64,000 nt of DNA from the NCBI RefSeq assembly GCF_900110705.1, contig NZ_FOEJ01000008.1:1-64000 (forward strand), given 5' to 3'. Origin of the DNA: Loktanella sp. DSM 29012. GTDB lineage: Bacteria; Pseudomonadota; Alphaproteobacteria; Rhodobacterales; Rhodobacteraceae. The position numbers and the translations under genes are program-made. The notes under the pieces are model-generated. The model searched no databases. It was not told the DNA's origin and worked only from the letters and a program-made list of their open reading frames with translations. Shown here in pieces: positions 36,668 to 44,781 of this stretch; position 1 is the first letter of the stretch, and the number at the start of each line of letters is the position of its first letter.

Positions 36668-38080
36668 ATGATCACTCCGGTTTTGTTGTGTGGTGGGTCG
36701 GGCACGCGGCTGTGGCCGCTGTCGCGCAAGAGCTATCCCAAGCAATTTTCGCCCCTGATCGGGGACGAAAGCCTGTTTCAGGCCAGTGCGCGCCGTCTGG
36801 CCGGTGACGGATATGCTGCCCCCGTGGTGGTGACCGCCGATGCGTTCCGGTTCATCGTGACCGAACAGCTGGCCGAGGCGGGCATTGCCCCCGGTGCCGT
36901 GCTGATCGAACCCGCGGGCCGCGACACAGCGCCTGCCGTGCTGGCCGCAGCCTTGCACCTGTTCGCCAGCGATCCGGACGGCGTGATGCTGGTGGCCCCG
37001 TCGGACCACGTGATCCCCGACACAGCGGCCTTCAACGCCACCGTGCAGGCGGCGCTGCCTGCGGTGCGTGACGGGCGGCTGGTGACATTCGGGATCAGCC
37101 CCGACCGGCCCGAGACGGGCTATGGTTATCTGGAACTGGCCGCGGCCCCGACCGACGATCTGACGCCGCTGCCGCTGAAGGCCTTTGTCGAGAAACCCGA
37201 TGCCGAAACCGCGCAAGGCATGCTGGATGAGGGCCGTTACCTGTGGAACGCGGGTATTTTCCTGTTTTCCGTGCGCGCCATCGTCGCGGCCTACCGCAGC
37301 TTTGCCCCAGACATGGTGACGGCGGTGCAGGGCGCGCTGGATGGGGCGCAATCCGATCTGGGCTTTACCCGGTTGGCGGCAGACCATTGGGATGCCGCAC
37401 CTGCCATTTCCATCGATTACGCGGTCATGGAAAAGGCGGACAACCTGTCGGTCGTCCCCTTTGCCGGGCGCTGGTCAGACCTGGGCGACTGGGCCGCCGT
37501 CTGGCGCGAAACCCAGGACGGTGGCCTGTCCCTGTCGGGGCCTGCCACGGCGCTGGATTGCGACAATACCCTGCTGCGATCCGAGGTGGAGGGTCAGGCC
37601 ATCGTGGGCATCGGCCTGACCGATATCGTGGCCATCGCCATGCCCGACGCCGTGCTGATCGCCCACAAGGACCGCACGCAGGACGTCAAACAGGCGGTCG
37701 CGGCGCTGAAACAGAAAAAGGCCCCGCAGGCCGAAGCATTCCCCAAGGATCACCGCCCCTGGGGCTGGTTCGAGAGCCTGGTGGTCGGCGACCGGTTCCA
37801 GGTGAAACGCATCGTGGTCCATCCCGGTGCCGCGCTGAGCCTGCAAAGCCATCACCACCGGTCCGAACACTGGATCGTCGTGCAGGGCACGGCAAAGGTG
37901 ACCGTGGACGACGAGATCAAGCTGATCAGCGAAAACCAGTCGGTCTATATCCCGCTGGGGGCCGTGCACCGCATGGAAAACCCCGGCAAGGTGCCGATGG
38001 TCCTGATCGAGGTGCAGACCGGCAGCTATCTGGGTGAGGATGACATCATCCGCTACGAGGACGTCTACGCCCGGACGTGA
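36668..38080 (+). CDS. manC: Mannose-1-phosphate guanylyltransferase/mannose-6-phosphate isomerase
   Basis: A bifunctional enzyme forming GDP-mannose (and interconverting fructose and mannose 6-phosphates in many members). The nucleotidyl half has LCGGSGTRLWPLSRKSYPKQF with the GGSGTRLWP pyrophosphorylase motif, VAPSDHVIPD and FVEKPD. The C-terminal cupin (about 350-470) has RPWGWFESLVVGDRFQVKRI, ALSLQSHHHRSEHWIVVQG and YIPLGAVHRMENPG with the metal-binding histidines. The start is the ATG at 36668 after GATGAGG. It supplies GDP-mannose to gmd. The last 63 bp of the gene recur at 39843-39905. Confidence 0.96.
   Translation: MITPVLLCGGSGTRLWPLSRKSYPKQFSPLIGDESLFQASARRLAGDGYAAPVVVTADAFRFIVTEQLAEAGIAPGAVLIEPAGRDTAPAVLAAALHLFASDPDGVMLVAPSDHVIPDTAAFNATVQAALPAVRDGRLVTFGISPDRPETGYGYLELAAAPTDDLTPLPLKAFVEKPDAETAQGMLDEGRYLWNAGIFLFSVRAIVAAYRSFAPDMVTAVQGALDGAQSDLGFTRLAADHWDAAPAISIDYAVMEKADNLSVVPFAGRWSDLGDWAAVWRETQDGGLSLSGPATALDCDNTLLRSEVEGQAIVGIGLTDIVAIAMPDAVLIAHKDRTQDVKQAVAALKQKKAPQAEAFPKDHRPWGWFESLVVGDRFQVKRIVVHPGAALSLQSHHHRSEHWIVVQGTAKVTVDDEIKLISENQSVYIPLGAVHRMENPGKVPMVLIEVQTGSYLGEDDIIRYEDVYART
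38018..38080 (+). repeat. 63-bp direct repeat, copy 1 (3' end of manC)
   Basis: The final 63 bp of manC, including its stop. An almost identical copy (62 of 63 bases) in the same orientation lies at 39843-39905; the only difference is gaggac versus gaggat. The two copies bracket the fusion gene at 38083-39789. Confidence 0.93.
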
Positions 38081-38082
38081 CC

Positions 38083-39789
38083 CTAACGGATCAGGCGGCG
38101 CCAGTTCTTGCGCTTGCCCGTTGCGGTGACCGTGACCTGACGCAGGTCTAGTGGTTTGCGTGCGATTTCGCCATTGGCCAGACGCGCGCGGATGGTGTCG
38201 ATCGCATCGTCGATCCGGTCAAAGGGCACGTCGGCCAGATCGTTGATGTCAAAGTCCCACCACTTCAGTTTGCGCAGTGCCGTAATCGTCTCGGGGGGGA
38301 ACCGGTCGCGCAGATGTTTTGCGGGCACACCACCGACAATGGCATAGGGGGCCACATCGGTCGTGACCACGGCCCCGGCGGCAATGATTGCACCGTCACC
38401 GATCGTGACACCACGTCTGACTACCACATTTGCTCCGATCCAGACGTCGTTACCGATCGCCACCTGACCGCCTGGGGCTTTTGTATTGTCGGATGTGCGT
38501 TTGATCACGCGCGCGGGAGCAGCGGTTTTTTCAGGCGGATAGAAATCAAACTGTCCGGCGTAGTATTGCGCGGGCGAGGTCGACAGCCATTCGGTCGGAT
38601 GTTCCGTTTCACCCAGAATGACATTTGGACCGATGCTGGTGTAGCGCCCAATACTACTGGTAAATTTCACGGTGCCGGATTGTAAAAAGGAATATCGACC
38701 AATCCGGATCGGATTGTAGCAGGTCAGACTTGCCTTGTTCAGTTGCGCCGGGGCCTCAAACTGAATGTCCAGCGCCTTGCCGGATGTGTTCAGCTCATTG
38801 TTCAGGCCCAACCCGTGTTGTGCCATAGTGCGCAGCGGCATTGGCCGGATCAAAGGCCGCGGCCGCAACGCCAGCTTCATCAGTTTACGGGCAATCACCT
38901 TACCGGACCGGCCAAAGGTGTTGGGGTCCAGAAAATCTGCATAGAACGGATGCGGGGTCGGCGTGGTCCCGGCGCATTGCGCGACCAGCTCTTGCAAATG
39001 CTCGAAGGAGTCCGCGTGCATCCCTATTCGCTGATCAAAGATTTTGAATTCAGCGCTGTCCGGGTTCATCCGGCGCAGCATTTCGTCGGCAATGAGCCAA
39101 GACGGGAAAATCACGTGTTTGCCCAAGGCAATGGCCTCGTAAACCATGGTACCAAAATCGGTGATGACAATATCGCAGTCGATCAGGGCATCGTCAGTTG
39201 GGCGTTTCTGTGTCCGGTTGCGCGGGTGGAGGGATACCTCGACGTCATAGGTTTCGGCCAGCTTTTCCGCGTAGGGTTCGAACCCCGGATAGCTTGACAT
39301 TGACCGGGGCGACTCCACGCCCTTGATGAAATTGTGTGTAGGTGCCCATAGAATACGCGGCGTTGCACCAGGTTTGCGTGGTGCGGTTTGCGCGGCCTTG
39401 TCCTGCAGGTAATCCAGTCGAGGCCACCCCCCGATATGAACATGATCCGCGTCAAAGCGCAGATAATCGGACCCTACGATCCTATTTTTTAGAAAATTGC
39501 CTGGCACGATCAGATGCTGCCTGGCGCGTGAATTATTGATATAGAGGCTGGAGTTGAACCGTTCGCGGCGGAAATGATAATTTTTGTCCGCAGCCCCGTG
39601 CGACATCAATACCTCGGCCTGTTGTTCGATGAACAACGCAAAATTCAAGGCACCGGGTATATAGTAAGGTTTCTGTTGCCACATGAACCGCGGCAAATGT
39701 GCCTGAATGGTTCCGAAAATCTGGCTCTCGACAGCGCTGTAGTTCTTTGTGCCATGTTGATAAAAGTTGATTAGCATTATTAGGCGCAC
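38083..39789 (-). CDS. Glycerophosphotransferase-like/hexapeptide acetyltransferase fusion
   Basis: A 568-residue bimodular protein. Residues about 1-290 resemble a CDP-glycerol glycerophosphotransferase GT-B core: LMSHGAADKNYHFR, HIGGWPRLDYL, ILWAPTHNF and DIVITDFGTMVYEAIALG. Residues about 340-520 form a left-handed beta-helix acetyltransferase of the CatB/Vat type, with IGRYTSIGPNVILG, IGNDVWIGANVVVRRG and the conserved IVGGVPAKHLRDRFP tail. It would transfer a phospho-polyol group and acetylate the same glycan. The start is either GTG at 39789 or ATG at 39777. The gene is on the opposite strand to manC and sits exactly between two copies of the manC end, so it looks like an inserted cassette. 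Confidence 0.8.
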   Translation of the reverse strand: MRLIMLINFYQHGTKNYSAVESQIFGTIQAHLPRFMWQQKPYYIPGALNFALFIEQQAEVLMSHGAADKNYHFRRERFNSSLYINNSRARQHLIVPGNFLKNRIVGSDYLRFDADHVHIGGWPRLDYLQDKAAQTAPRKPGATPRILWAPTHNFIKGVESPRSMSSYPGFEPYAEKLAETYDVEVSLHPRNRTQKRPTDDALIDCDIVITDFGTMVYEAIALGKHVIFPSWLIADEMLRRMNPDSAEFKIFDQRIGMHADSFEHLQELVAQCAGTTPTPHPFYADFLDPNTFGRSGKVIARKLMKLALRPRPLIRPMPLRTMAQHGLGLNNELNTSGKALDIQFEAPAQLNKASLTCYNPIRIGRYSFLQSGTVKFTSSIGRYTSIGPNVILGETEHPTEWLSTSPAQYYAGQFDFYPPEKTAAPARVIKRTSDNTKAPGGQVAIGNDVWIGANVVVRRGVTIGDGAIIAAGAVVTTDVAPYAIVGGVPAKHLRDRFPPETITALRKLKWWDFDINDLADVPFDRIDDAIDTIRARLANGEIARKPLDLRQVTVTATGKRKNWRRLIR

Positions 39790-39842
39790 TCTCGATCATC
39801 CGCCGTTCTTATGCATGGTTTATCGGTTAGCAGCCACCAAAT

Positions 39843-39905
39843 ACCGGCAGCTATCTGGGTGAGGATGACATCATCCGCTACGAGGATGTCTACGCCCGGA
39901 CGTGA
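39843..39905 (+). repeat. 63-bp direct repeat, copy 2 (orphan manC 3' end)
   Basis: Second copy of the manC end with its stop codon, without the rest of the gene. Sequence similarity stops abruptly on both sides, so it is a recombination footprint rather than a functional gene part. Confidence 0.93.
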
Positions 39906-40039
39906 TGCAGGTCTTCTGTGCGGAAATACTGATCCTGTTTTAGGATATATGCGGGGCTGCCCCAGAAAATGGCGTAGTTCAGCCATATTCCGCTGGGACA
40001 TTCGGGGAAACACATCGTTTCTTAGTCAGGATGGCCCTC

Positions 40040-40642
40040 ATGTCACGTTTATGGATCACAGGCACCGCGATGATCGCCGCGATTGCCGCGCTCAAGACCT
40101 GTCTTGTCATGCATTTCGCACTGAGCCCCGCGCAGGCGACACCGCTGGTGCTGGGGGCGCTCTTTGTGGCGTTTTTCATGCTGACCACGGGTGTGGGGGT
40201 GCTGGCCTATGGTCAGGTGAAACGGAACCTGAACTCTGAACGCCGCCGCCGGATGGCGCCGGGTGCGAGCGAACCCGTGGCCAAGGAAACCGTCATTTCG
40301 CGCTATGCGCAGGACTGGGCACTGTCGCAGGCCGAGGCCGATGTCGCGATTTTCGTGGCCAAGGGATTTTCCAACAGCGAAATCGCCGACATGCGTGGAT
40401 CGGCTCTGTCGACGGTCAAATCGCAGCTGGGGGCGATCTATACCAAATCGGGTCTGGGGTCGCGTTACCAGCTGATGGCCTTTGTCACCGACGAGGTCTG
40501 CGCCATGGCCAAGGAGGCCGAACAGGCCCCCGCAGCGCCTGCGCGGATCGACACCCGCAAGGTACTGCCGCTGGTCGGCCGCGCGCGCCGTGCGGCCCCC
40601 GCCCGTGATGCACAGGACCTGAACCACCGCGCCGCGGGCTGA
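40040..40642 (+). CDS. LuxR-type helix-turn-helix regulator with two N-terminal membrane segments
   Basis: A protein of about 200 residues. The N-terminal 70 residues hold two hydrophobic segments (around ITGTAMIAAIAALKTCLVM and LVLGALFVAFFMLTTGVGVLAYG). A LuxR/NarL-type DNA-binding domain follows (about 95-160): LSQAEADVAIFVAKGFSNSEIADMR with the recognition helix in STVKSQLGAIYTKSG. No receiver domain is present. The ATG at 40040 has AGGA at proper spacing; an ATG three codons earlier does not. It ends 10 bp before the convergent tadG stop. Proximity suggests, but does not prove, control of the Tad cluster. Confidence 0.85.
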   Translation: MSRLWITGTAMIAAIAALKTCLVMHFALSPAQATPLVLGALFVAFFMLTTGVGVLAYGQVKRNLNSERRRRMAPGASEPVAKETVISRYAQDWALSQAEADVAIFVAKGFSNSEIADMRGSALSTVKSQLGAIYTKSGLGSRYQLMAFVTDEVCAMAKEAEQAPAAPARIDTRKVLPLVGRARRAAPARDAQDLNHRAAG

Positions 40643-40651
40643 TCTGCACGA

Positions 40652-42424
40652 TCACTGCACCAGCCGGATCAATTCGCAATGATGGCCCGTCAGGGCCAGC
40701 TCTCCGGCACCCAGTTGCAGGCCGGTGGGGGCGATGATCCCGTCCACGATGCCGTCCAGCGGATCGGTCAGCGCGGTCAGGATCTGGCCGGGCAGGGCGG
40801 CCATGACGGTGTCCAGCACGGGGGCGACCAGCCCGCTCACCAGGCCCGCGTCGCCCGGTTTTACCCGCAGTTCCAGATTGTCCGGTGACAACAAGTCCGC
40901 GATGGCGGTGCGCGTCACCTGACCTGACCCATAGCTGGCGGTGGTCCGGCCTGCGGCCAGATCGGCGCGGGTGAATGCGATGCTGCCCACCTGTGACTGA
41001 CCGACGGTGACGTTGCTGCGCGCCTGCACGGTGATGCCGGACACCACGATGTCTGGCAGCAGCGGGACGGCTACACGGATCGTCAGGTCCAGCAGATCGG
41101 CATAATCCAGTGACGCGGGGTTGATCGTGGTGCTGTCAGAGGTGCCTGCGGGCAGGGTGCCCAGATACAGCGCCGCGACCGATGTGCCATTGCCCGGATG
41201 CAGCGGCGTGTGACTGGTGCGGAACCGGGCGATCACCGTATCGGGGTCCGTGCCCGTGCAGCTGATGTCGTCCAGCGTCGCGGTTGATCCGGCCAGTTCC
41301 ACCATCAACGGCAGTTTGATCTCGCTTGCGCTGACGCCGGTGCCGATCAGCCCCAGCGTGCCCGCGCTCAGGCTGATGTCGGTGGTCAGCCGTGCGGCTG
41401 CACGGTGCAGCTGGGTGCCGGCCTCGCCGATGGCGATCCAGCCCGATTGCGCAGGCGGTTCGCCCGCGACGATGCGGGCGGAAATCGCGGTCAGCCCCGG
41501 CACCTCGATATCGCTGGTCACGATGGGGTCGATCCGGGTCTGGCCACTGCCGACCAGGCCGCGCAGCACGTCCAGTGCCGGCATTTCGATCTGGTTGAGG
41601 AAATCCACCAGCGTCAGTCCCAGATCGGTCTCGGCGCTGCTGATCAGCTGGGTCATGTCGAATGGCGCGTCACTGGCGCTGTTCACCACTGGCGACAGCG
41701 CACCCCAGCCAGGTCTGGGCACCAGGTCGCGTAGGGCGCTGACGACGGCCACGTCGGTGGCGGTGCCATCAAGGATCGCGGCCGGGTTGGGATTGCTGCT
41801 GTCGATGCCCAGCACCAGATCGCCGATCCGCACCTCGGCTGCGGCCAGATCGTTCATGTTGCCTTGGGTCAGGCCCTGTGTGGTGCCGAACCGGCGCATG
41901 ATGCCGCGGTTCAGGTCCAGCCCGTCCAGCCGGGCGATATGACTTGTCAGGCTGAAACTGGCAGCCCCGGTGCGGGTGGCCAGCGCACGGCCCGTCAGGC
42001 TGACCTGCTGTTCGTCGGTAAAGATCTGCGCGAAATACAGCGGCGCATCATCGGTCAGCGTGACGGCGATGGCATTGATGCCGGGGCTGCCGGCGGGCAG
42101 GGGGGTGAACCGCTGTTCGGGCGCAATGGCGGGGTTGCGCAGGAACCGGCCCGGTTGCAGGTCGGTCAGCGTGGCCGCATCCCGCCCGTTGGCCCCCAAT
42201 GCGATCTGCGCCCGCGCCGTGGCTGCCGTGGGATCACCCATCGCGGACATGGCGGTCAGATCGCTGGTGGCCTGCAGGCTGGCCCGTTCGCGATAAAGCG
42301 CGCCGATATCCACGCCAAAGGCCACGAAACCCAGCAGCATGGTCAGCACCAATGCGACGATGACGGCCACGGCGCCATCCTCGTCGCGGGCAAAGCGGGT
42401 CATGATCCGGTCAATAGGCGACAT
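40652..42424 (-). CDS. tadG: Tad pilus assembly protein TadG-like
   Basis: A 590-residue protein with a basic N-terminus and one hydrophobic segment (RFARDEDGAVAVIVALVLTMLLGFVAFGVDIGALY), the TadE/TadG-type start with the Asp-Glu-Asp-Gly leader-like box. The remainder is a large periplasmic region (about 40-560) with no recognisable von Willebrand MIDAS motif. It is the last gene of the flp-cpaE-cpaF-tadB-tadC-tadE-tadG operon and overlaps tadE by 14 bases. TadG proteins act as minor pseudopilins or anchors. Confidence 0.8.
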   Translation of the reverse strand: MSPIDRIMTRFARDEDGAVAVIVALVLTMLLGFVAFGVDIGALYRERASLQATSDLTAMSAMGDPTAATARAQIALGANGRDAATLTDLQPGRFLRNPAIAPEQRFTPLPAGSPGINAIAVTLTDDAPLYFAQIFTDEQQVSLTGRALATRTGAASFSLTSHIARLDGLDLNRGIMRRFGTTQGLTQGNMNDLAAAEVRIGDLVLGIDSSNPNPAAILDGTATDVAVVSALRDLVPRPGWGALSPVVNSASDAPFDMTQLISSAETDLGLTLVDFLNQIEMPALDVLRGLVGSGQTRIDPIVTSDIEVPGLTAISARIVAGEPPAQSGWIAIGEAGTQLHRAAARLTTDISLSAGTLGLIGTGVSASEIKLPLMVELAGSTATLDDISCTGTDPDTVIARFRTSHTPLHPGNGTSVAALYLGTLPAGTSDSTTINPASLDYADLLDLTIRVAVPLLPDIVVSGITVQARSNVTVGQSQVGSIAFTRADLAAGRTTASYGSGQVTRTAIADLLSPDNLELRVKPGDAGLVSGLVAPVLDTVMAALPGQILTALTDPLDGIVDGIIAPTGLQLGAGELALTGHHCELIRLVQ

Positions 42425-42854
42425 AGGCCCGCCCCGTCAGATCTGTCAGGCCCAGTCGCAAGAACCCGTTGGCCAGTTCCAGCAGCGATCCGTCCAGCGC
42501 ATAGGTCACATTGACCGTGATGCTGGGCACACCGGTGTCGACCACCGTGATGGCGGGTGTGATCGCGCTTTGCGTCAGCAGCGGATAATGGCTGGAGGCC
42601 TCGGCGATGTAATCCTGTGCCAGTGCGGCGCGTTCGGTGCCGTTCAGCCCCGCCACCGACACGCGGGCCGCACTGGTGGCCAGCTGGTGCACCGAATGGC
42701 TGATACCGAGGAAATAGCCCACCGTGATGATCCCGAACAGCAGCGCGAACAGGATCGGCGCGATCAGCACGAATTCGATGGCCACGGCCCCGTCACGGTC
42801 GCGCAAGAACGACCCTGCACGGCGTTTCAGTCTCTGGTTGAATGCAGAAAACAC
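42411..42854 (-). CDS. tadE: Tad pilus minor pseudopilin TadE-like
   Basis: A 147-residue protein with the conserved N-terminal RDRDGAVAIEFVLIAPILFALLFGI: glycine, then AVAIEF around the prepilin cleavage position, followed by a single hydrophobic helix. This matches TadE-like pseudopilins, which need processing by a prepilin peptidase not seen in the window. It lies 3 bp after tadC and overlaps tadG. Confidence 0.88.
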   Translation of the reverse strand: MFSAFNQRLKRRAGSFLRDRDGAVAIEFVLIAPILFALLFGIITVGYFLGISHSVHQLATSAARVSVAGLNGTERAALAQDYIAEASSHYPLLTQSAITPAITVVDTGVPSITVNVTYALDGSLLELANGFLRLGLTDLTGRAYVAY

Positions 42855-42857
42855 GGG

Positions 42858-43826
42858 TCAGCCCCCACGCATGATGTTGTCGATGATATTCAGGACAGCA
42901 GGCCCCAGCAGCACGACGAACACCGCCGGCATGATGCAAAAGATCAGCGGCAGCGTCATCAGCACCGGCAGGCGGGCTGCCTGTTCCTCGACCGCCATCA
43001 GCCGGTTGGCGCGCTGTTCGGTGATCAGCGTGCGCATGGCACGGGCGAATGGGGTGCCGTAGGTATCGGACTGGTCCAGCGTCTGCAGGAACACGCCGAC
43101 CTCGGGCAGGGGAATGCGGGCGTTGAACCGGTCATAGGCGCCGCGACGGTTGTTGGTCATGCCCATCTCGGACACCATCTGCAGCACGTCGCGGGCGAGT
43201 TCGGGTTCGGCCACCGCCAGTTCGCGCGCGACCCGGTGCAGCGCAGGCTGCGGGCCCAGACCCGCCTCGGAGGAGATCACCAGCAGTTCCAGCATATCGG
43301 GAAAGCCCTGACGGATGCGGGCCAGACGCTTGCGCCGGCGCTGGTCGATAAAGATGTCGACCCCCTTTGACAGGGCGAGTGCGATACCGGCAACCAACCC
43401 GCCGGGCAGGATCATGCGCGCGCCGCGCGGCCCGTCCAGCCACAGCCACAGCACACCGACCAGCACCGCCGAGGCAGGCAGCACGGTTTTCAAAAAGGCA
43501 TAGATCAGCAGCGCGTCGCGCCCGCGATACCCCGCCGAGGCCAGTTCGGCCACGGTTTCGCGCGCCTCGCCGCCCATCATCGCGGCCAGCCTCTCGCCGG
43601 TCAGCAGCACGATGCGGCGCAGGTAGGCGCCACTGTGCGACAGGCTGCCTGCGGCATGTGGCCCGCGGCGCTGGTCGCGTGCGGGGCCGGACCCGGTGGC
43701 GCGCTGGATGCGGGCCGCGGTTTCGCTGTCGCGCGACTGGACGTAGATCAGCATCCCCAGCGCCGCCATCATCAGCGTGAGCCCGACAAAGGCCATCCAG
43801 AACAGGGGGGTCATCGCCTCAGACAT
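42858..43826 (-). CDS. tadC: Tad pilus inner-membrane platform protein TadC
   Basis: A 322-residue type II secretion F-domain protein. It has membrane segments at the N-terminus (TPLFWMAFVGLTLMMAALGML), in the middle and at the C-terminus (PVLMTLPLIFCIMPAVFVVLLGPAVL), with the F-domain core FPDMLELLVISSEAGLGPQPALHRVARELA. It is the usual partner of TadB in the platform. It overlaps tadB by eight bases. Confidence 0.92.
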   Translation of the reverse strand: MSEAMTPLFWMAFVGLTLMMAALGMLIYVQSRDSETAARIQRATGSGPARDQRRGPHAAGSLSHSGAYLRRIVLLTGERLAAMMGGEARETVAELASAGYRGRDALLIYAFLKTVLPASAVLVGVLWLWLDGPRGARMILPGGLVAGIALALSKGVDIFIDQRRRKRLARIRQGFPDMLELLVISSEAGLGPQPALHRVARELAVAEPELARDVLQMVSEMGMTNNRRGAYDRFNARIPLPEVGVFLQTLDQSDTYGTPFARAMRTLITEQRANRLMAVEEQAARLPVLMTLPLIFCIMPAVFVVLLGPAVLNIIDNIMRGG

Positions 43827-44778
43827 TGAGCTTGCCCATGCGGACCATGGTCATGATCCCCAGACCGATGCTGGCCACCGCGACGGTGGCCATGACCTGA
43901 CCGCGTGGATCGGTGAACAGCACGCCCAGATAGGTGGGGTTCAGGAACCCGATCAGCAGCGCCACGGCAAAGGGCAGGGCGGCCAGGATCATCGCACTGG
44001 CGCGGGCCTCTGACGACAGGGCACGGGCCTTGCGGCGCAACTGGCGGCGGTCGCGCAGCTGTTTGGCCAGGTTTTCCATCGTCTCGATCAGGTTGCCGCC
44101 GGTTTCGGTCTGCAAGGCCGTGGCCACGGCAAAGAACGCGACCTCGGCCGTGGGGATGCGGCGGTTCAGCCGGTCCAGCGTATCCGGCAGGCTGTTGCCC
44201 ATGCGCATCTCGTCGCGCGCGCGGGTGAATTCGCGCAGGATCGGCAGACCGCCGGTGCTGGATTCGACCACGATGGTCAGCGAATCGGCCACGGGCCGGC
44301 CCGCCCGCAGGCCGCGGGCAAAGACGTCCAGCGCCTCTGGCAGATCATTGGTAAAGGACCGGATGTAGCGCGCCCGCGCCACGCGCAGCACCAGCCCGCC
44401 CAGCAGCACCGGCATTGCGGCGGCCAGGATCAGGGCGGCCAGCGGATGCAGGCCCAGCACCAAGGTGCCAAGCCCGTAAACCGCCACGGCGACCAGACTG
44501 CCCTGGATCATGGCCTGCCGCACGGTCATCTCCAGGCCCGCGCGGGCCATGTGACGGGCCAGCCTGGCGCTCAACTCGCTGGGCGGGGTGTCGGATGCGG
44601 CCTTGCGCTTGGCCGCGCGCATGGTTTCCTCGACCTGCATGCCGCCCGTGTCGGGACGCGCGCGCAGCAACCGGTCCAGATGGCGCCTGCGCAGCCGGTC
44701 GGCCATGATGACCGCGACCAGCGCCAGCACCGCGTAGACCACGAAACCGCCCAGAAACGTCAGGATGAGTGTTGGCAT
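43819..44778 (-). CDS. tadB: Tad pilus inner-membrane platform protein TadB
   Basis: A 319-residue F-domain platform protein, with the motif LPEALDVFARGLRAGRPVADSL and the Glu-rich ETGGNLIETMENLAKQLRDRRQLRRKARALSSEARASA that is highly conserved in TadB. Membrane segments lie at the N-terminus, around residues 90-130 and at the C-terminus. It is separated by 3 bp from cpaF and overlaps tadC, so it is part of one operon. Confidence 0.94.
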   Translation of the reverse strand: MPTLILTFLGGFVVYAVLALVAVIMADRLRRRHLDRLLRARPDTGGMQVEETMRAAKRKAASDTPPSELSARLARHMARAGLEMTVRQAMIQGSLVAVAVYGLGTLVLGLHPLAALILAAAMPVLLGGLVLRVARARYIRSFTNDLPEALDVFARGLRAGRPVADSLTIVVESSTGGLPILREFTRARDEMRMGNSLPDTLDRLNRRIPTAEVAFFAVATALQTETGGNLIETMENLAKQLRDRRQLRRKARALSSEARASAMILAALPFAVALLIGFLNPTYLGVLFTDPRGQVMATVAVASIGLGIMTMVRMGKLNV

Positions 44779-44781
44779 GGT

